Part shown: in pieces, positions 1-7,739 of the stretch | Layout of the letters: every line of letters starts with the position of its first letter | Position numbering within the stretch: the first letter of the stretch is position 1 | Source: Psychrobacter sp. Pi2-1 | GTDB taxonomy: Bacteria; Pseudomonadota; Gammaproteobacteria; Pseudomonadales; Moraxellaceae | Assembly: GCF_904846645.1 (NCBI RefSeq) | Contig: NZ_CAJHBO010000016.1 | Coordinates: forward strand, 1-64,000 | DNA length: 64,000 nt | Direction: 5' to 3' | Program-made: the position numbers and the translations under genes | The notes under the pieces: model-generated | The model's input: only the letters and a program-made list of their open reading frames with translations | Told to the model about the DNA's origin: nothing | The model's database searches: none

Positions 1-127
1 ATTGCATAGCACGATTGGATATGTGTCACCCTTTGAGTTTGAAAAGCGGTATTATGATAATTTAATCCTGTCAGGTATTGCTGCCTGACTCAAGTAAATA
101 AGTCTCCGATAAAGTCGGGGCGGTTCA
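1..127 (+). mobile_element. Right end of an IS3-family insertion sequence (partial)
   Basis: The window opens inside an insertion sequence. Bases 2-88 encode the last residues of an OrfB-type transposase. Bases 102-127 look like its terminal inverted repeat: read on the minus strand they begin TGAACCGCCCCG, the type of end I recall for IS3-family elements of the IS51-like group. I place the IS boundary at 127, just after the ...GGTTCA end. The left end, target duplication and most of the transposase lie outside the window. Confidence 0.75.
2..88 (+). CDS. IS3-family transposase OrfB, C-terminal fragment (5' end outside window)
   Basis: The open frame at the left edge reads LHSTIGYVSPFEFEKRYYDN followed by eight more residues and a TGA stop. 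HSTIGYxSPxEFE is the characteristic end of the rve integrase domain of IS3-family OrfB proteins. Only 28 residues are visible, so intactness cannot be judged. The stop lies 39 bases before the deduced IS end, as expected for these elements. Confidence 0.75.
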   Translation: MHSTIGYVSPFEFEKRYYDNLILSGIAA

Positions 128-153
128 AAAAGCTCATTTGACATAACTATAAT
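124..153 (+). promoter_or_regulatory. Possible hybrid promoter at the IS junction
   Basis: A perfect TATAAT (148-153) lies just outside the IS end, and a weak -35-like TTCAAA (124-129) straddles the IS boundary with an 18-bp spacer. If used, the transcript would have a very short leader containing the AAGGA ribosome site at 154-158 and the ATG at 165. A TTGACA at 138-143 is too close to this -10 to pair with it. Tentative. Confidence 0.3.
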
Positions 154-164
154 AAGGACAAGAC

Positions 165-1514
165 ATGCTATTAGAAAAAATCAAAACACTCGGACTTTCG
201 CACTTATCCTATTTGGTAGGCTCTGGTGGTCAAGCAGCGGTAATTGACCCACGTCGTGACTGCGCAATATATGTAGAAAAAGCGCGCGCAGCAGGGCTTG
301 AGATTACTCATATTTTTGAGACACATCGTAATGAGGATTTGGTTTCTGGAGCACCTATCTTGGCCGCAATGACAGGGGCAACAGTTTTACATGGCCCTAA
401 TCCAGAACAACCTGTTGTCTACGCTGAGACCGCACGTAATGGTGATTGTTTTCCAATTGGCCAATTAGAAATTCGCGTCCTAGAAACGCCTGGTCATACC
501 GATGATCACCTTGCTTATGCGCTGTTTGACACGGCGTACCCAGATAAGGCGGTTGGCGTTTTTACTGGGGATGCGCTCTTTGTAGGTGATGTCGGTCGTA
601 CTGACTTCTATCCTGAGCGTCGTAGAGAAGTTGCAGGTCTACTTTATGATTCGTTACAAGACATTCTAGCGCTCGGTGATCAGGCGATTATTTATCCAGC
701 TCATGGTGCAGGCTCCGTCTGTGGTTCAGGCATGGCGGAGCGAGAGTTTTCTACAGTCGGTCATGAAAGAATGAACAACCCACGTTTACAGATTACCGAT
801 CGTGAGACATTTATTGACTTCAAGACTAGCGAAAACCATTATCAGCCACCCTATTTCAGATTGATGGAGCGCCTTAATATGGAAGGTGGTGAAGCGCCTC
901 CAGTCGTTATGCGTCCACGCAACCTTTCGCTCAAACAGCTGCATGACTGCGATGCTGATCATCTCATCGATATTCGTGAACCAATGACGTATGCGTCAGG
1001 ACACCTGCCCGGTTCTATGAGCTTACCTGTCAACATGCTACCTGCGTTTGCTGGATGGTTTATCGAGGAAGGACAAAGCTTGGCCCTGATTGCCTCTGAT
1101 GAAGAGCAACTGGCGACTGCGATGGAGCATCTGGTACGTATTGCTTTTGATAATGTTATAGGTGGCTATGTGGGTGTCGTCCCTGCCGCTGCCAAAGGTG
1201 AGCAGATGCAGCAAACCCCTATGATCGATACAACTGAGGTAGAAAGTCGTCTTAATAATGCTCAAAATTGGACATTGCTCGATGTGCGCGATATTGATGA
1301 GAGGAATACTAGTGCGATTGAAGGGTCACAGCATATCTATGTTGGTCACCTGAATGAGCGTTGGCATGAGCTTGACCAAAGTCGCCACTATACATTGATG
1401 TGCGCCAGTGGTGCTCGAGCAACAATAGCAGCAGGGTGGCTCGCTAGTCGAGGTTTTGAGAACGTTGATATCTATCTAGGGTCGATGGGCGCATGGCAAG
1501 CAACGCATGAGTAA
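165..1514 (+). CDS. MBL-fold hydrolase fused to two rhodanese domains (persulfide/sulfur metabolism type)
   Basis: A 449-residue protein with a metallo-beta-lactamase fold at about 1-245 and two rhodanese-like domains at about 253-345 and 355-449. This resembles persulfide dioxygenase-sulfurtransferase (ETHE1/CstB/Blh) architecture, so a cytoplasmic role in sulfane-sulfur handling is likely by family. The first metal motif is THRNED (54-58) rather than HxHxDH; the downstream ligands appear present (TPGH 111, GD 136, AHG 180). Rhodanese 1 has no Cys in its active loop, while rhodanese 2 has CASGAR with Cys413. The gene starts 37 bases after an IS end, with AAGGA 7 bases before the ATG. The exact substrate is unknown. 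Confidence 0.8.
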   Translation: MLLEKIKTLGLSHLSYLVGSGGQAAVIDPRRDCAIYVEKARAAGLEITHIFETHRNEDLVSGAPILAAMTGATVLHGPNPEQPVVYAETARNGDCFPIGQLEIRVLETPGHTDDHLAYALFDTAYPDKAVGVFTGDALFVGDVGRTDFYPERRREVAGLLYDSLQDILALGDQAIIYPAHGAGSVCGSGMAEREFSTVGHERMNNPRLQITDRETFIDFKTSENHYQPPYFRLMERLNMEGGEAPPVVMRPRNLSLKQLHDCDADHLIDIREPMTYASGHLPGSMSLPVNMLPAFAGWFIEEGQSLALIASDEEQLATAMEHLVRIAFDNVIGGYVGVVPAAAKGEQMQQTPMIDTTEVESRLNNAQNWTLLDVRDIDERNTSAIEGSQHIYVGHLNERWHELDQSRHYTLMCASGARATIAAGWLASRGFENVDIYLGSMGAWQATHE

Positions 1515-1635
1515 CCCTTTATTCGTAGCTAAAATTTGCAATGAGCTAAAACGCGTCTCAAGTTTTAAACAATAAGCTTTAAGCAAAGCCATTTTAAAGT
1601 GCTGTAACTAAGACATGCTATACCTAAAATAAGTA

Positions 1636-1690
1636 CGACAACCCTTCTTTTATTCAGTATAAGACTGATATAAAAGAAGGGTTGTCGTTT
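1636..1690 (+). terminator. Long-stem intrinsic terminator
   Basis: A perfect 17-bp inverted repeat (1636-1652 with 1671-1687) has a second inner stem of 5 bp (TCAGT 1654-1658, ACTGA 1664-1668) and is followed by TTTT. It lies about 120 bp after the MBL-rhodanese stop. The stem is unusually long for a terminator. The rest of 1515-1885 is AT-rich with nothing else recognised. Confidence 0.7.
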
Positions 1691-1885
1691 TAGCTGACCT
1701 TTAAGTGATATGACTTGAGTAAATATAAGTCATAGTACTAGGTTCTAACTCTTACTATATTTCCTTATCTGACTTATAACTCATAAAACATAGATACATA
1801 AAAAACAGACACAAAAAAACCTCAAACAATCTAATGCTTGAGGCGAAACTTGCTTAAACTCGAAAGTTTAAATTCGTTTTAAATA

Positions 1886-1962
1886 TGGCGCAGCGGACGG
1901 GACTCGAACCCGCGACCCCCGGCGTGACAGGCCGGTATTCTAACCAACTGAACTACCGCTGC
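1886..1962 (-). tRNA. tRNA-Asp (anticodon GTC)
   Basis: A complete cloverleaf is readable on the minus strand: a 7-bp acceptor stem GCAGCGG/CCGCTGC, discriminator G, encoded CCA end (1886-1888), T-arm GGGTTCGAGTCCC and anticodon loop CCTGTCACG giving anticodon GTC. Length is 77 nt including CCA. It is 37 bp from tRNA-Val on the same strand, so the two are probably co-transcribed. Confidence 0.97.
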
Positions 1963-1999
1963 TTAGGTCTCTTAGCTTGTTTAGCCACTTGCTAAGAAG

Positions 2000-2075
2000 T
2001 GGTGGGTGATGACGGATTCGAACCGCCGACATTCTGCGTGTAAGGCAGACGCTCTACCAACTGAGCTAATCACCC
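2000..2075 (-). tRNA. tRNA-Val (anticodon TAC)
   Basis: A cloverleaf on the minus strand with acceptor stem GGGTGAT/ATCACCC, discriminator A, encoded CCA, T-arm GCGGTTCGAATCCGT and anticodon loop CTTACAC giving TAC, which decodes valine. Length is 76 nt including CCA. It is the upstream member of the Val-Asp tRNA pair. Confidence 0.97.
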
Positions 2076-2298
2076 TTCGAACAATTGCTAGGCAATTTAT
2101 TCAACATCAACTGAGCTCTTTAGTTTGTCACTAAGCTCTGCTGCTGTGGGTGTGTATTATATAGATTTACTGTTGGGTGTCAAACAGTATTTACCACTTT
2201 TTTAGATATTTTTTCGATTTTTATTAGAATATCTAGCAAGCATTTGTTTTTATTGATTTTATATTTTCATACAAAACCAATATTTTTTAATTTAATAC

Positions 2299-2784
2299 TT
2301 ATTTGTTAGCCAGTGCTTGCTCGATGTCGTTTTTAATGGCTTCTGGCTTGGTCGTTGGTGCATAACGGTCAACAACTTGGCCTTTACTATCGACTAGGAA
2401 CTTGGTGAAATTCCACTTAATACCATCTGTCAGTACGCCACCCTTTTGTTCTTTGAGCCATTCATAGATAGGATGAGCATCTGCGCCATTAACATCGGTC
2501 TTTGCCATCATAGGAAAGCTGACACCATAGTTCTTTTGGCAAAACGCGCCAATCTCATCGTTGCTACCTGGGTCTTGGCTACCAAATTGGTTACAAGGAA
2601 AACCGACGACAACCAGTCCTTGATCCTTATACTGTTGATATAGTGATTCCAAGCCTTCGAACTGCGGCGTAAATCCACATTTGCTTGCGGTATTGACGAT
2701 TAATAATACTTTATCCTGGTAATCTGAAAACGCTTGCGAGCTACCATCCATGCGCTCAGCCGTAAAATCATAAATTGTACTCAT
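2299..2784 (-). CDS. Glutathione peroxidase family protein (BtuE-like)
   Basis: A thioredoxin-fold peroxidase of about 161 residues that reduces hydroperoxides using thioredoxin or glutathione. The active-site NTASKCGFTPQ has the usual Cys in place of selenocysteine (Cys36 from the chosen start), with FPCNQFG and WNFTKFLV completing the catalytic Cys-Gln-Trp-Asn set. Two ATG codons adjoin (2787 and 2784); the ribosome site AAGGA is better spaced for the second. There is no signal peptide, so it is cytoplasmic. It neighbours msrB, another oxidative-damage enzyme on the same strand with its own ribosome site. Confidence 0.93.
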   Translation of the reverse strand: MSTIYDFTAERMDGSSQAFSDYQDKVLLIVNTASKCGFTPQFEGLESLYQQYKDQGLVVVGFPCNQFGSQDPGSNDEIGAFCQKNYGVSFPMMAKTDVNGADAHPIYEWLKEQKGGVLTDGIKWNFTKFLVDSKGQVVDRYAPTTKPEAIKNDIEQALANK

Positions 2785-2921
2785 CATTTATCCTTAAATT
2801 GAGGTTTTTATTGTTTTGGGTGTCTATGCAGTACTTCTTTTTCTATCATACACATAATAAAACTATTGAAAAGGAAGCACCGTGTACTTCCCTTTCACGT
2901 TTCTAATACTACTTAGACTAC

Positions 2922-3347
2922 TTACTTCTCAGACTTATCTAAATCGATAGATACTGAGTTGATGCAATAGCGCATGCCTGTTGTCTCAATAGGACCATCA
3001 GGGAATACATGACCTAAATGTGCGCCGCAGTTGCTACAAGTGACTTCAGTACGAGTCATGCCTAGCGAGTTATCAACGTGCTCTTCAATCGCGCTGTTAT
3101 CGATACCTTGATCAAAACTTGGCCAGCCACAGCTCGCATCAAATTTATTGCTTGAGTCAAATAAGCTTGCACCGCAGCCCTTACAGCGGTAAACGCCATC
3201 ATCGGTTGCATCATTGTATACACCTGTAAATGGACGCTCAGTGCCCTTCTCACGCATAATATGATACTCATCAGCGGTTAAACGCTCTTTCCAGTCAGCT
3301 TCAGTCAACTGGCTGATTTCTTCTTTGCTTAGTTGATTGTCTTGCAT
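2922..3347 (-). CDS. msrB: Peptide-methionine (R)-S-oxide reductase MsrB
   Basis: A 141-residue enzyme reducing methionine-R-sulfoxide in proteins. It shows the zinc-binding pairs CKGCG and CSNCG, the [10 protein letters not shown] segment and the catalytic RYCINS near the C-terminus, all diagnostic for MsrB. Length is typical of single-domain MsrB. AAGGAT precedes the ATG. It is followed on the same strand by the glutathione peroxidase gene 135 bp away, so the two may be co-transcribed. Confidence 0.96.
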   Translation of the reverse strand: MQDNQLSKEEISQLTEADWKERLTADEYHIMREKGTERPFTGVYNDATDDGVYRCKGCGASLFDSSNKFDASCGWPSFDQGIDNSAIEEHVDNSLGMTRTEVTCSNCGAHLGHVFPDGPIETTGMRYCINSVSIDLDKSEK

Positions 3348-3637
3348 AATTTATCCTTATTCGAGTATTTATTATCTAATCTCGGTAACTATTTTATCGC
3401 CATATGATTATGAAAACGACGTGCTCTATCTGTTGGTTATCGATGCACTATTCAAGGCATATATAAGAAAAGTATTCTCTATATTGGGAGATAGACAGCA
3501 GGATTGAAGCGATTAACTGAGTTAAATATAGCAAACTAATTTTAGATAATGATAGGCAAAGATATAACTTTAATATCCAAACATTTTATAGTCTATATAA
3601 GAGATTTAGAGCTGTATGAATATAAGCCAAATATTAA

Positions 3638-3654
3638 TGCAAGATATACTTGCA
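3638..3654. promoter_or_regulatory. Candidate operator O1 of the HTH-aminotransferase gene
   Basis: A 17-bp palindrome, TGCAAG-N5-CTTGCA, with perfect 6-bp half-sites. It lies 137 bp before the ATG of the HTH-aminotransferase fusion. It shares the TGCAA-N7-TTGCA architecture with a second site at 3702-3718, centre-to-centre distance 64 bp, close to six helical turns. XRE regulators commonly bind such dyads near their own gene; binding here is inferred. Confidence 0.5.
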
Positions 3655-3701
3655 AATACTAATAAAACTGCTTGTAAAATCATTTGCAAATTAACTATCA
3701 A

Positions 3702-3718
3702 TGCAATAATATCTTGCA
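3702..3718. promoter_or_regulatory. Candidate operator O2 of the HTH-aminotransferase gene
   Basis: The second 17-bp dyad, TGCAAT-N5-CTTGCA, is 72 bp before the ATG. A 13-bp perfect inverted repeat also links the flanks of O1 (3635-3647) and O2 (3709-3721). Between them lie a perfect 10-bp palindrome ATTTGCAAAT (3682-3691) and a TTGTAAA/TTTGCAA pair, so the stretch is dense in TTGCA words. The rest of 3348-3790 is AT-rich with no other recognised feature. Confidence 0.5.
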
Positions 3719-3790
3719 TTAGTGCTTAATTAAAATGTTTAATATATCTCTACATTGAATAATTAATGATTAATAAAGGCTCAAACAACA

Positions 3791-5443
3791 ATGTCTGACG
3801 ACAATAGCAAAAGTACGCAAGCGGAACGACTGGTACAGTTGCGCCGTGACAAAGGATTCACTGCTGAGCAGCTAGCACAGGCAATGACAGCCGCTGGTGC
3901 AAAAGTGAGCCGTGGTGCTATCTCAAACTGGGAGCGTGGTACCAACGGCATTGTCTCATCCAAGCTGCCTACACTCGCACGTATTTTGGGCTGTAGTGAA
4001 GGATATCTGTTGCGCGGCGACCTTAATAATGAGGCTATTGATGCAGACGAGTCGACATCATCTGTAGAGCGCAGTAAACATCAAGAGCTAGGCACAACTT
4101 CTTACACCCATCCAGATATTAAGACAACTGATGCTCAGTCCACGGAATCTCTTACTGCTGGTAAAGGCTCAAAAACCAATTCGACAACCAATCCGAAAAA
4201 CGGTCCTGCTATGAACACCATAAAAAAATCTGATAAATTACAAAATGTTTGCTATGACATTCGTGGTCCTCTACTGCAGACTGCTAATAAGATGGAAGCA
4301 GAAGGCAAACGCATATTAAAACTAAACGTGGGCAATCCAGCGCCTTTTGGTTTAGAAGCCCCGCATGAGATTTTGCGCGATGTCGCTATGAACTTATCTG
4401 AGGCAACTGGCTATTCAGACTCGCAAGGGATTTTCTCAGCACGTAAAGCCATTTTGCAGTATTACCAGTCTAAAGGTTTGTTATCAGCCGTTGACGTACG
4501 TGATGTGTATTTGGGCAATGGGGTTTCTGAGCTTATTGTCATGACTATGCAGGCGTTGATGAATGATGGTGATGAAGTCCTGATTCCGATGCCAGACTAC
4601 CCTCTTTGGACTGCCGCGGCCAACCTCGCTGGCGGTACTGCTGTGCACTATCGCTGTAATGAAGAAGACAACTGGCACCCTGATATTGAAGATATTAAGT
4701 CTAAAATCACGAGCAAAACGAAAGGTATCGTGGTTATTAACCCAAATAACCCGACAGGCTCCCTTTATAGCGATGAGTTATTAAAGCAAATTATCGAAGT
4801 TGCTAAAGAGCATGATTTAATCATCATGGCTGATGAGATTTACGATCGTATTCTCTATGATGATAATGTACATACCCCAATGAGCACCCTAACTGACGAC
4901 GTACTGGTACTTTCTTACAATGGCTTGTCAAAGTCACATCGTATTGCAGGATTTCGCTCAGGTTGGATGATGGTATCGGGCCGCAAACAGCACGCAGCTG
5001 ACTTTATTGAAGGCTTAGATATGCTCGCATCTATGCGCCTTTGCTCTAACGTGCAAGGACAGTACGCTATTCAAACAGCGATGGGTGGGCATCAGAGCAT
5101 GCAAGACCTGACTTCTGAAAAGGGTCGCCTATATAAGCAACGTGAAATGGCAGTCTCACGTCTTAATGCTATCAAAGGTATTTCTTGTACCATGCCTCAA
5201 GGCGCGTTTTACTGCTTTCCAAAAATGGATCCAGAGGTTTACCCTATCACCGATGATATGGATTTTATGATGGACTTGCTCGTTGAAGAAAACGTATTGA
5301 TGGTTCAAGGTACTGGGTTTAACTGGGATAGACCCGACCATTTCCGTCTGGTGTTCTTACCTAACTTGCTTGACCTAGAGAATGCGATGGATAGATTGGA
5401 CAGATTTTTTGCCAAAAAACGTAAGCAATTTGGTACCGAGTAA
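3791..5443 (+). CDS. XRE-type HTH domain fused to an AlaA-like class I/II aminotransferase
   Basis: A 550-residue protein. Residues about 12-75 form a Cro/CI-like helix-turn-helix (AISNWERG). A Ser/Thr/Asn-rich linker runs to about 140, and 145-550 is a complete fold-type I PLP aminotransferase with NPNNPTG (318-324), ADEIYD (347-352), Lys381 in LSKSHR and FRSGW (388-392). The catalytic half resembles the AlaA alanine/glutamate-pyruvate aminotransferases. It may sense an amino acid or PLP state and act as a regulator as well as an enzyme, as MocR/PdxR proteins do with a different HTH. An internal ATG at 4211 would give the enzyme alone but has no clear ribosome site; AAGG precedes the long start. 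Confidence 0.88.
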   Translation: MSDDNSKSTQAERLVQLRRDKGFTAEQLAQAMTAAGAKVSRGAISNWERGTNGIVSSKLPTLARILGCSEGYLLRGDLNNEAIDADESTSSVERSKHQELGTTSYTHPDIKTTDAQSTESLTAGKGSKTNSTTNPKNGPAMNTIKKSDKLQNVCYDIRGPLLQTANKMEAEGKRILKLNVGNPAPFGLEAPHEILRDVAMNLSEATGYSDSQGIFSARKAILQYYQSKGLLSAVDVRDVYLGNGVSELIVMTMQALMNDGDEVLIPMPDYPLWTAAANLAGGTAVHYRCNEEDNWHPDIEDIKSKITSKTKGIVVINPNNPTGSLYSDELLKQIIEVAKEHDLIIMADEIYDRILYDDNVHTPMSTLTDDVLVLSYNGLSKSHRIAGFRSGWMMVSGRKQHAADFIEGLDMLASMRLCSNVQGQYAIQTAMGGHQSMQDLTSEKGRLYKQREMAVSRLNAIKGISCTMPQGAFYCFPKMDPEVYPITDDMDFMMDLLVEENVLMVQGTGFNWDRPDHFRLVFLPNLLDLENAMDRLDRFFAKKRKQFGTE

Positions 5444-5460
5444 ATCGTTATATATCATTA

Positions 5461-5499
5461 AAAAAACGCTTATCGGCATGATGCTGATAAGCGTTTTTT
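5461..5499 (+). terminator. Intrinsic terminator between aminotransferase gene and pitA
   Basis: The inverted repeat AAAAAACGCTTATC / GATAAGCGTTTTTT surrounds an 11-nt loop. A- and T-runs on both sides make it usable by the aminotransferase gene (plus) and the converging phosphate transporter gene (minus). Confidence 0.88.
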
Positions 5500-5559
5500 A
5501 TTGCGTTGAACCTAGTTATTCAAACTCAACTATCATAATTCACTGATAAAAACAGCATA

Positions 5560-7167
5560 TTAAAAAATATTGCTCAATACGAGATAACTGATAGCAGACA
5601 TAGTAGCCGCTGCAGGCAGCGTCACAATCCAAGCCAAGCCAATCGGTTTCATAAGCTTCCAGTTAGTATCTCTGTTGACGATACCGATACCTAATACCGC
5701 GCCTACTAGCGTGTGAGTACTCGATACAGGTAGACCCATAGTCGATGCACCCATCACAACAGCTGCTGCAGCTAGCTCAGCTGAGAAGCCTGAAGCTGGA
5801 TGCATTTTCGCTAGATTGGTACCAACGGTTTGAATCACTTCTTTACCAATGAACCAAAGACCAACGATTAGCGCCACACCAAAGGTCAGCATGACAGCAG
5901 GTGGCACCGCAGCTTCAGTAGCGATACTATTAGTACGAATCACATCCATAATAGCGGCAAAAGGACCAACCGCGTTGGCGATATCGTTTGAACCATGACT
6001 GAAGGCAAAAGCTGACGCGGTAAAGACCTGCATCCAGCTAAACATAATGAACGTCGCTTTGGTCAAATCTTCTTTATGCTTACCGCGGATACTCTTGGTA
6101 TAGATATAGGTCGCTAACCATACTAGCGCCGCTATCATACCCATAATCAAGAAGCCCTGCAGTGTGGTCAGGCCGCTATTAACATTTTTAAGACCTTTAA
6201 AGACGACTAGAGAAGTCATCACCGCACCACCTGCGGCAGCAATGATAGGTACCCACTGCTTAAGTGCTTTTAGAGTATCAAGGCTACTGCGCTCATTCTC
6301 AATATCATAAAGCTTTTTGTAGTAATCAGTTTCTAGGTCTTCAACGTTACAATCATCATCTTTATAGATTTCCTGATCACGTAGCATCGCTGACGTATAG
6401 GCCAATTGCTCAGACTCTGTCAAACCATCCAAAAACTCTTTGTGGTTTTGCTTTAAGACTTTTTTATTGCCTTTTAGCGTAGCAATATAAGCTTCAGTTT
6501 TATCATTATATTCAATGATGTTTTTCTTGATTTGTCCATATAAAAGATAAGACAACACGCCACCTAGTAGCGGTGACAGCACCCAAGAAATAGCGATAGT
6601 TCCAACCGTTCCCCAGTCTACCGTTGATAGCGCCATGTCCGTACCACCTAACGTGATACCTAAAACAATGGAGCTACCAATCACACCGCCAATAATGGAG
6701 TGAGTGGTCGAAACGGGCAGACCTTTTTTGGTCGCAAATAACAGCCAAAATGCTGCTGCAACCAATGCGGAGAGCATGACATAAATGAACTGATTGGGCG
6801 TCACTGATAAACCATCTAGATCGACGATGCCGCTTCGAATCGTATCAGTCACCTCCCCGCCTGCAAGAACTGCTCCCGATACTTCAAATATCGCGGCAAT
6901 ACCCAATGCTTGCGGAATAGTCAACGTCCCTGCACCCACCGACGTACCAAAAGAGTTGGCGACATCGTTACCACCGATATTGAATGCCATAAAGACACCA
7001 AAAGCGGTCGCCACGATGAATAGCGTCGTTTGCTGACGCATGGTGTAATCTAAACCCCACCACAAAAAGTAGGAAGTCATCGCAATCAGTAAAATGGCAA
7101 AAAATAGATTTATTCTCATAGAGCCAACTGGCTTGATTGACTCTGTAGAACTGCTGCTAATACCCAT
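5560..7167 (-). CDS. Low-affinity inorganic phosphate transporter, PiT family
   Basis: A 535-residue inner-membrane protein driving phosphate (usually metal-phosphate) symport with protons. The two PiT signature repeats are present: GGNDVANSFGT near residue 66 and HGSNDIANAVGP near 395. Each is followed later by GLPVSTTHS or GLPVSSTHT, marking the inverted two-fold repeat. About ten hydrophobic segments flank a hydrophilic central loop at about 215-305. No phoU-like partner lies beside it. It converges with the HTH-aminotransferase gene. The start is the first ATG; an AGGA about 12 bases upstream is loosely spaced. Confidence 0.94.
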   Translation of the reverse strand: MGISSSSTESIKPVGSMRINLFFAILLIAMTSYFLWWGLDYTMRQQTTLFIVATAFGVFMAFNIGGNDVANSFGTSVGAGTLTIPQALGIAAIFEVSGAVLAGGEVTDTIRSGIVDLDGLSVTPNQFIYVMLSALVAAAFWLLFATKKGLPVSTTHSIIGGVIGSSIVLGITLGGTDMALSTVDWGTVGTIAISWVLSPLLGGVLSYLLYGQIKKNIIEYNDKTEAYIATLKGNKKVLKQNHKEFLDGLTESEQLAYTSAMLRDQEIYKDDDCNVEDLETDYYKKLYDIENERSSLDTLKALKQWVPIIAAAGGAVMTSLVVFKGLKNVNSGLTTLQGFLIMGMIAALVWLATYIYTKSIRGKHKEDLTKATFIMFSWMQVFTASAFAFSHGSNDIANAVGPFAAIMDVIRTNSIATEAAVPPAVMLTFGVALIVGLWFIGKEVIQTVGTNLAKMHPASGFSAELAAAAVVMGASTMGLPVSSTHTLVGAVLGIGIVNRDTNWKLMKPIGLAWIVTLPAAATMSAISYLVLSNIF

Positions 7168-7739
7168 ACGTTAGTACGTCCTGCGTAAGCTGATTAAAAT
7201 TATATGAGGTTGATAATATCGCGCTGCTGCTCACAGTGCTTGTTACGGCATCTAATGAAGTAGCAATAGAAAATATACAACATGCGGTTAGAAGGTTTTG
7301 AACCGATTATTATAACGGCAAGGAAAAACACATCTTTCAACATGTCACAAAGCCGCAAGTGATATTGCCAAATCGTCTGATTACAGCATCTTGCGGCTTA
7401 TATGTTTCTTAGCAATATTTGTGGTACTACTAACAGCTATTGTAACAATTTTTGTCGTAATTATTAAGTTATCTATACTAAATAACCAAAACACGTTGTT
7501 TGCTAAATTAAAACTATTATTTAGCAGGAGCTGTTTTGCGCTCTATTATATTAAATATGAGCACATAATGCATGATGATATTGCGAAATTTGTAACTGCG
7601 AGTGTATACGGACAAGACCACACTCTGTAAAAGGCGGGATGGCTCAAATATGTTTCGAGCCATCCTATTTAGAAGATACGTGGAAAATACAATTATATAA
7701 ATCTATGACAGTCCTTGAACTTCAGGCATTTTTTAACAG
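7168..7739. other. Intergenic region between pitA and ppk2
   Basis: About 570 bp, AT-rich. It must hold the pitA promoter on the minus strand. An open frame at 7391-7630 starts with TTG, has no ribosome site and resembles no family, so I do not call it. The only structure seen is the hairpin at 7637-7665. Confidence 0.5.
7637..7665 (-). terminator. Hairpin downstream of the PPK2 gene
   Basis: A perfect 9-bp stem GGATGGCTC/GAGCCATCC with an 11-nt loop. On the minus strand it is followed after CGCC by TTTT, fitting a terminator about 75 bp after the ppk2 stop. Confidence 0.55.

Noticed and set aside
138-143. TTGACA as -35 of the MBL-rhodanese promoter
   Set aside because: It is only 4 bp from the TATAAT at 148, and a -10 at the right distance would fall inside the start codon.
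7391-7630. Open frame of 79 codons between pitA and ppk2
   Set aside because: It starts with TTG, has no ribosome site, hydrophobic start only by AT-rich composition, and ends within the ppk2 terminator region.
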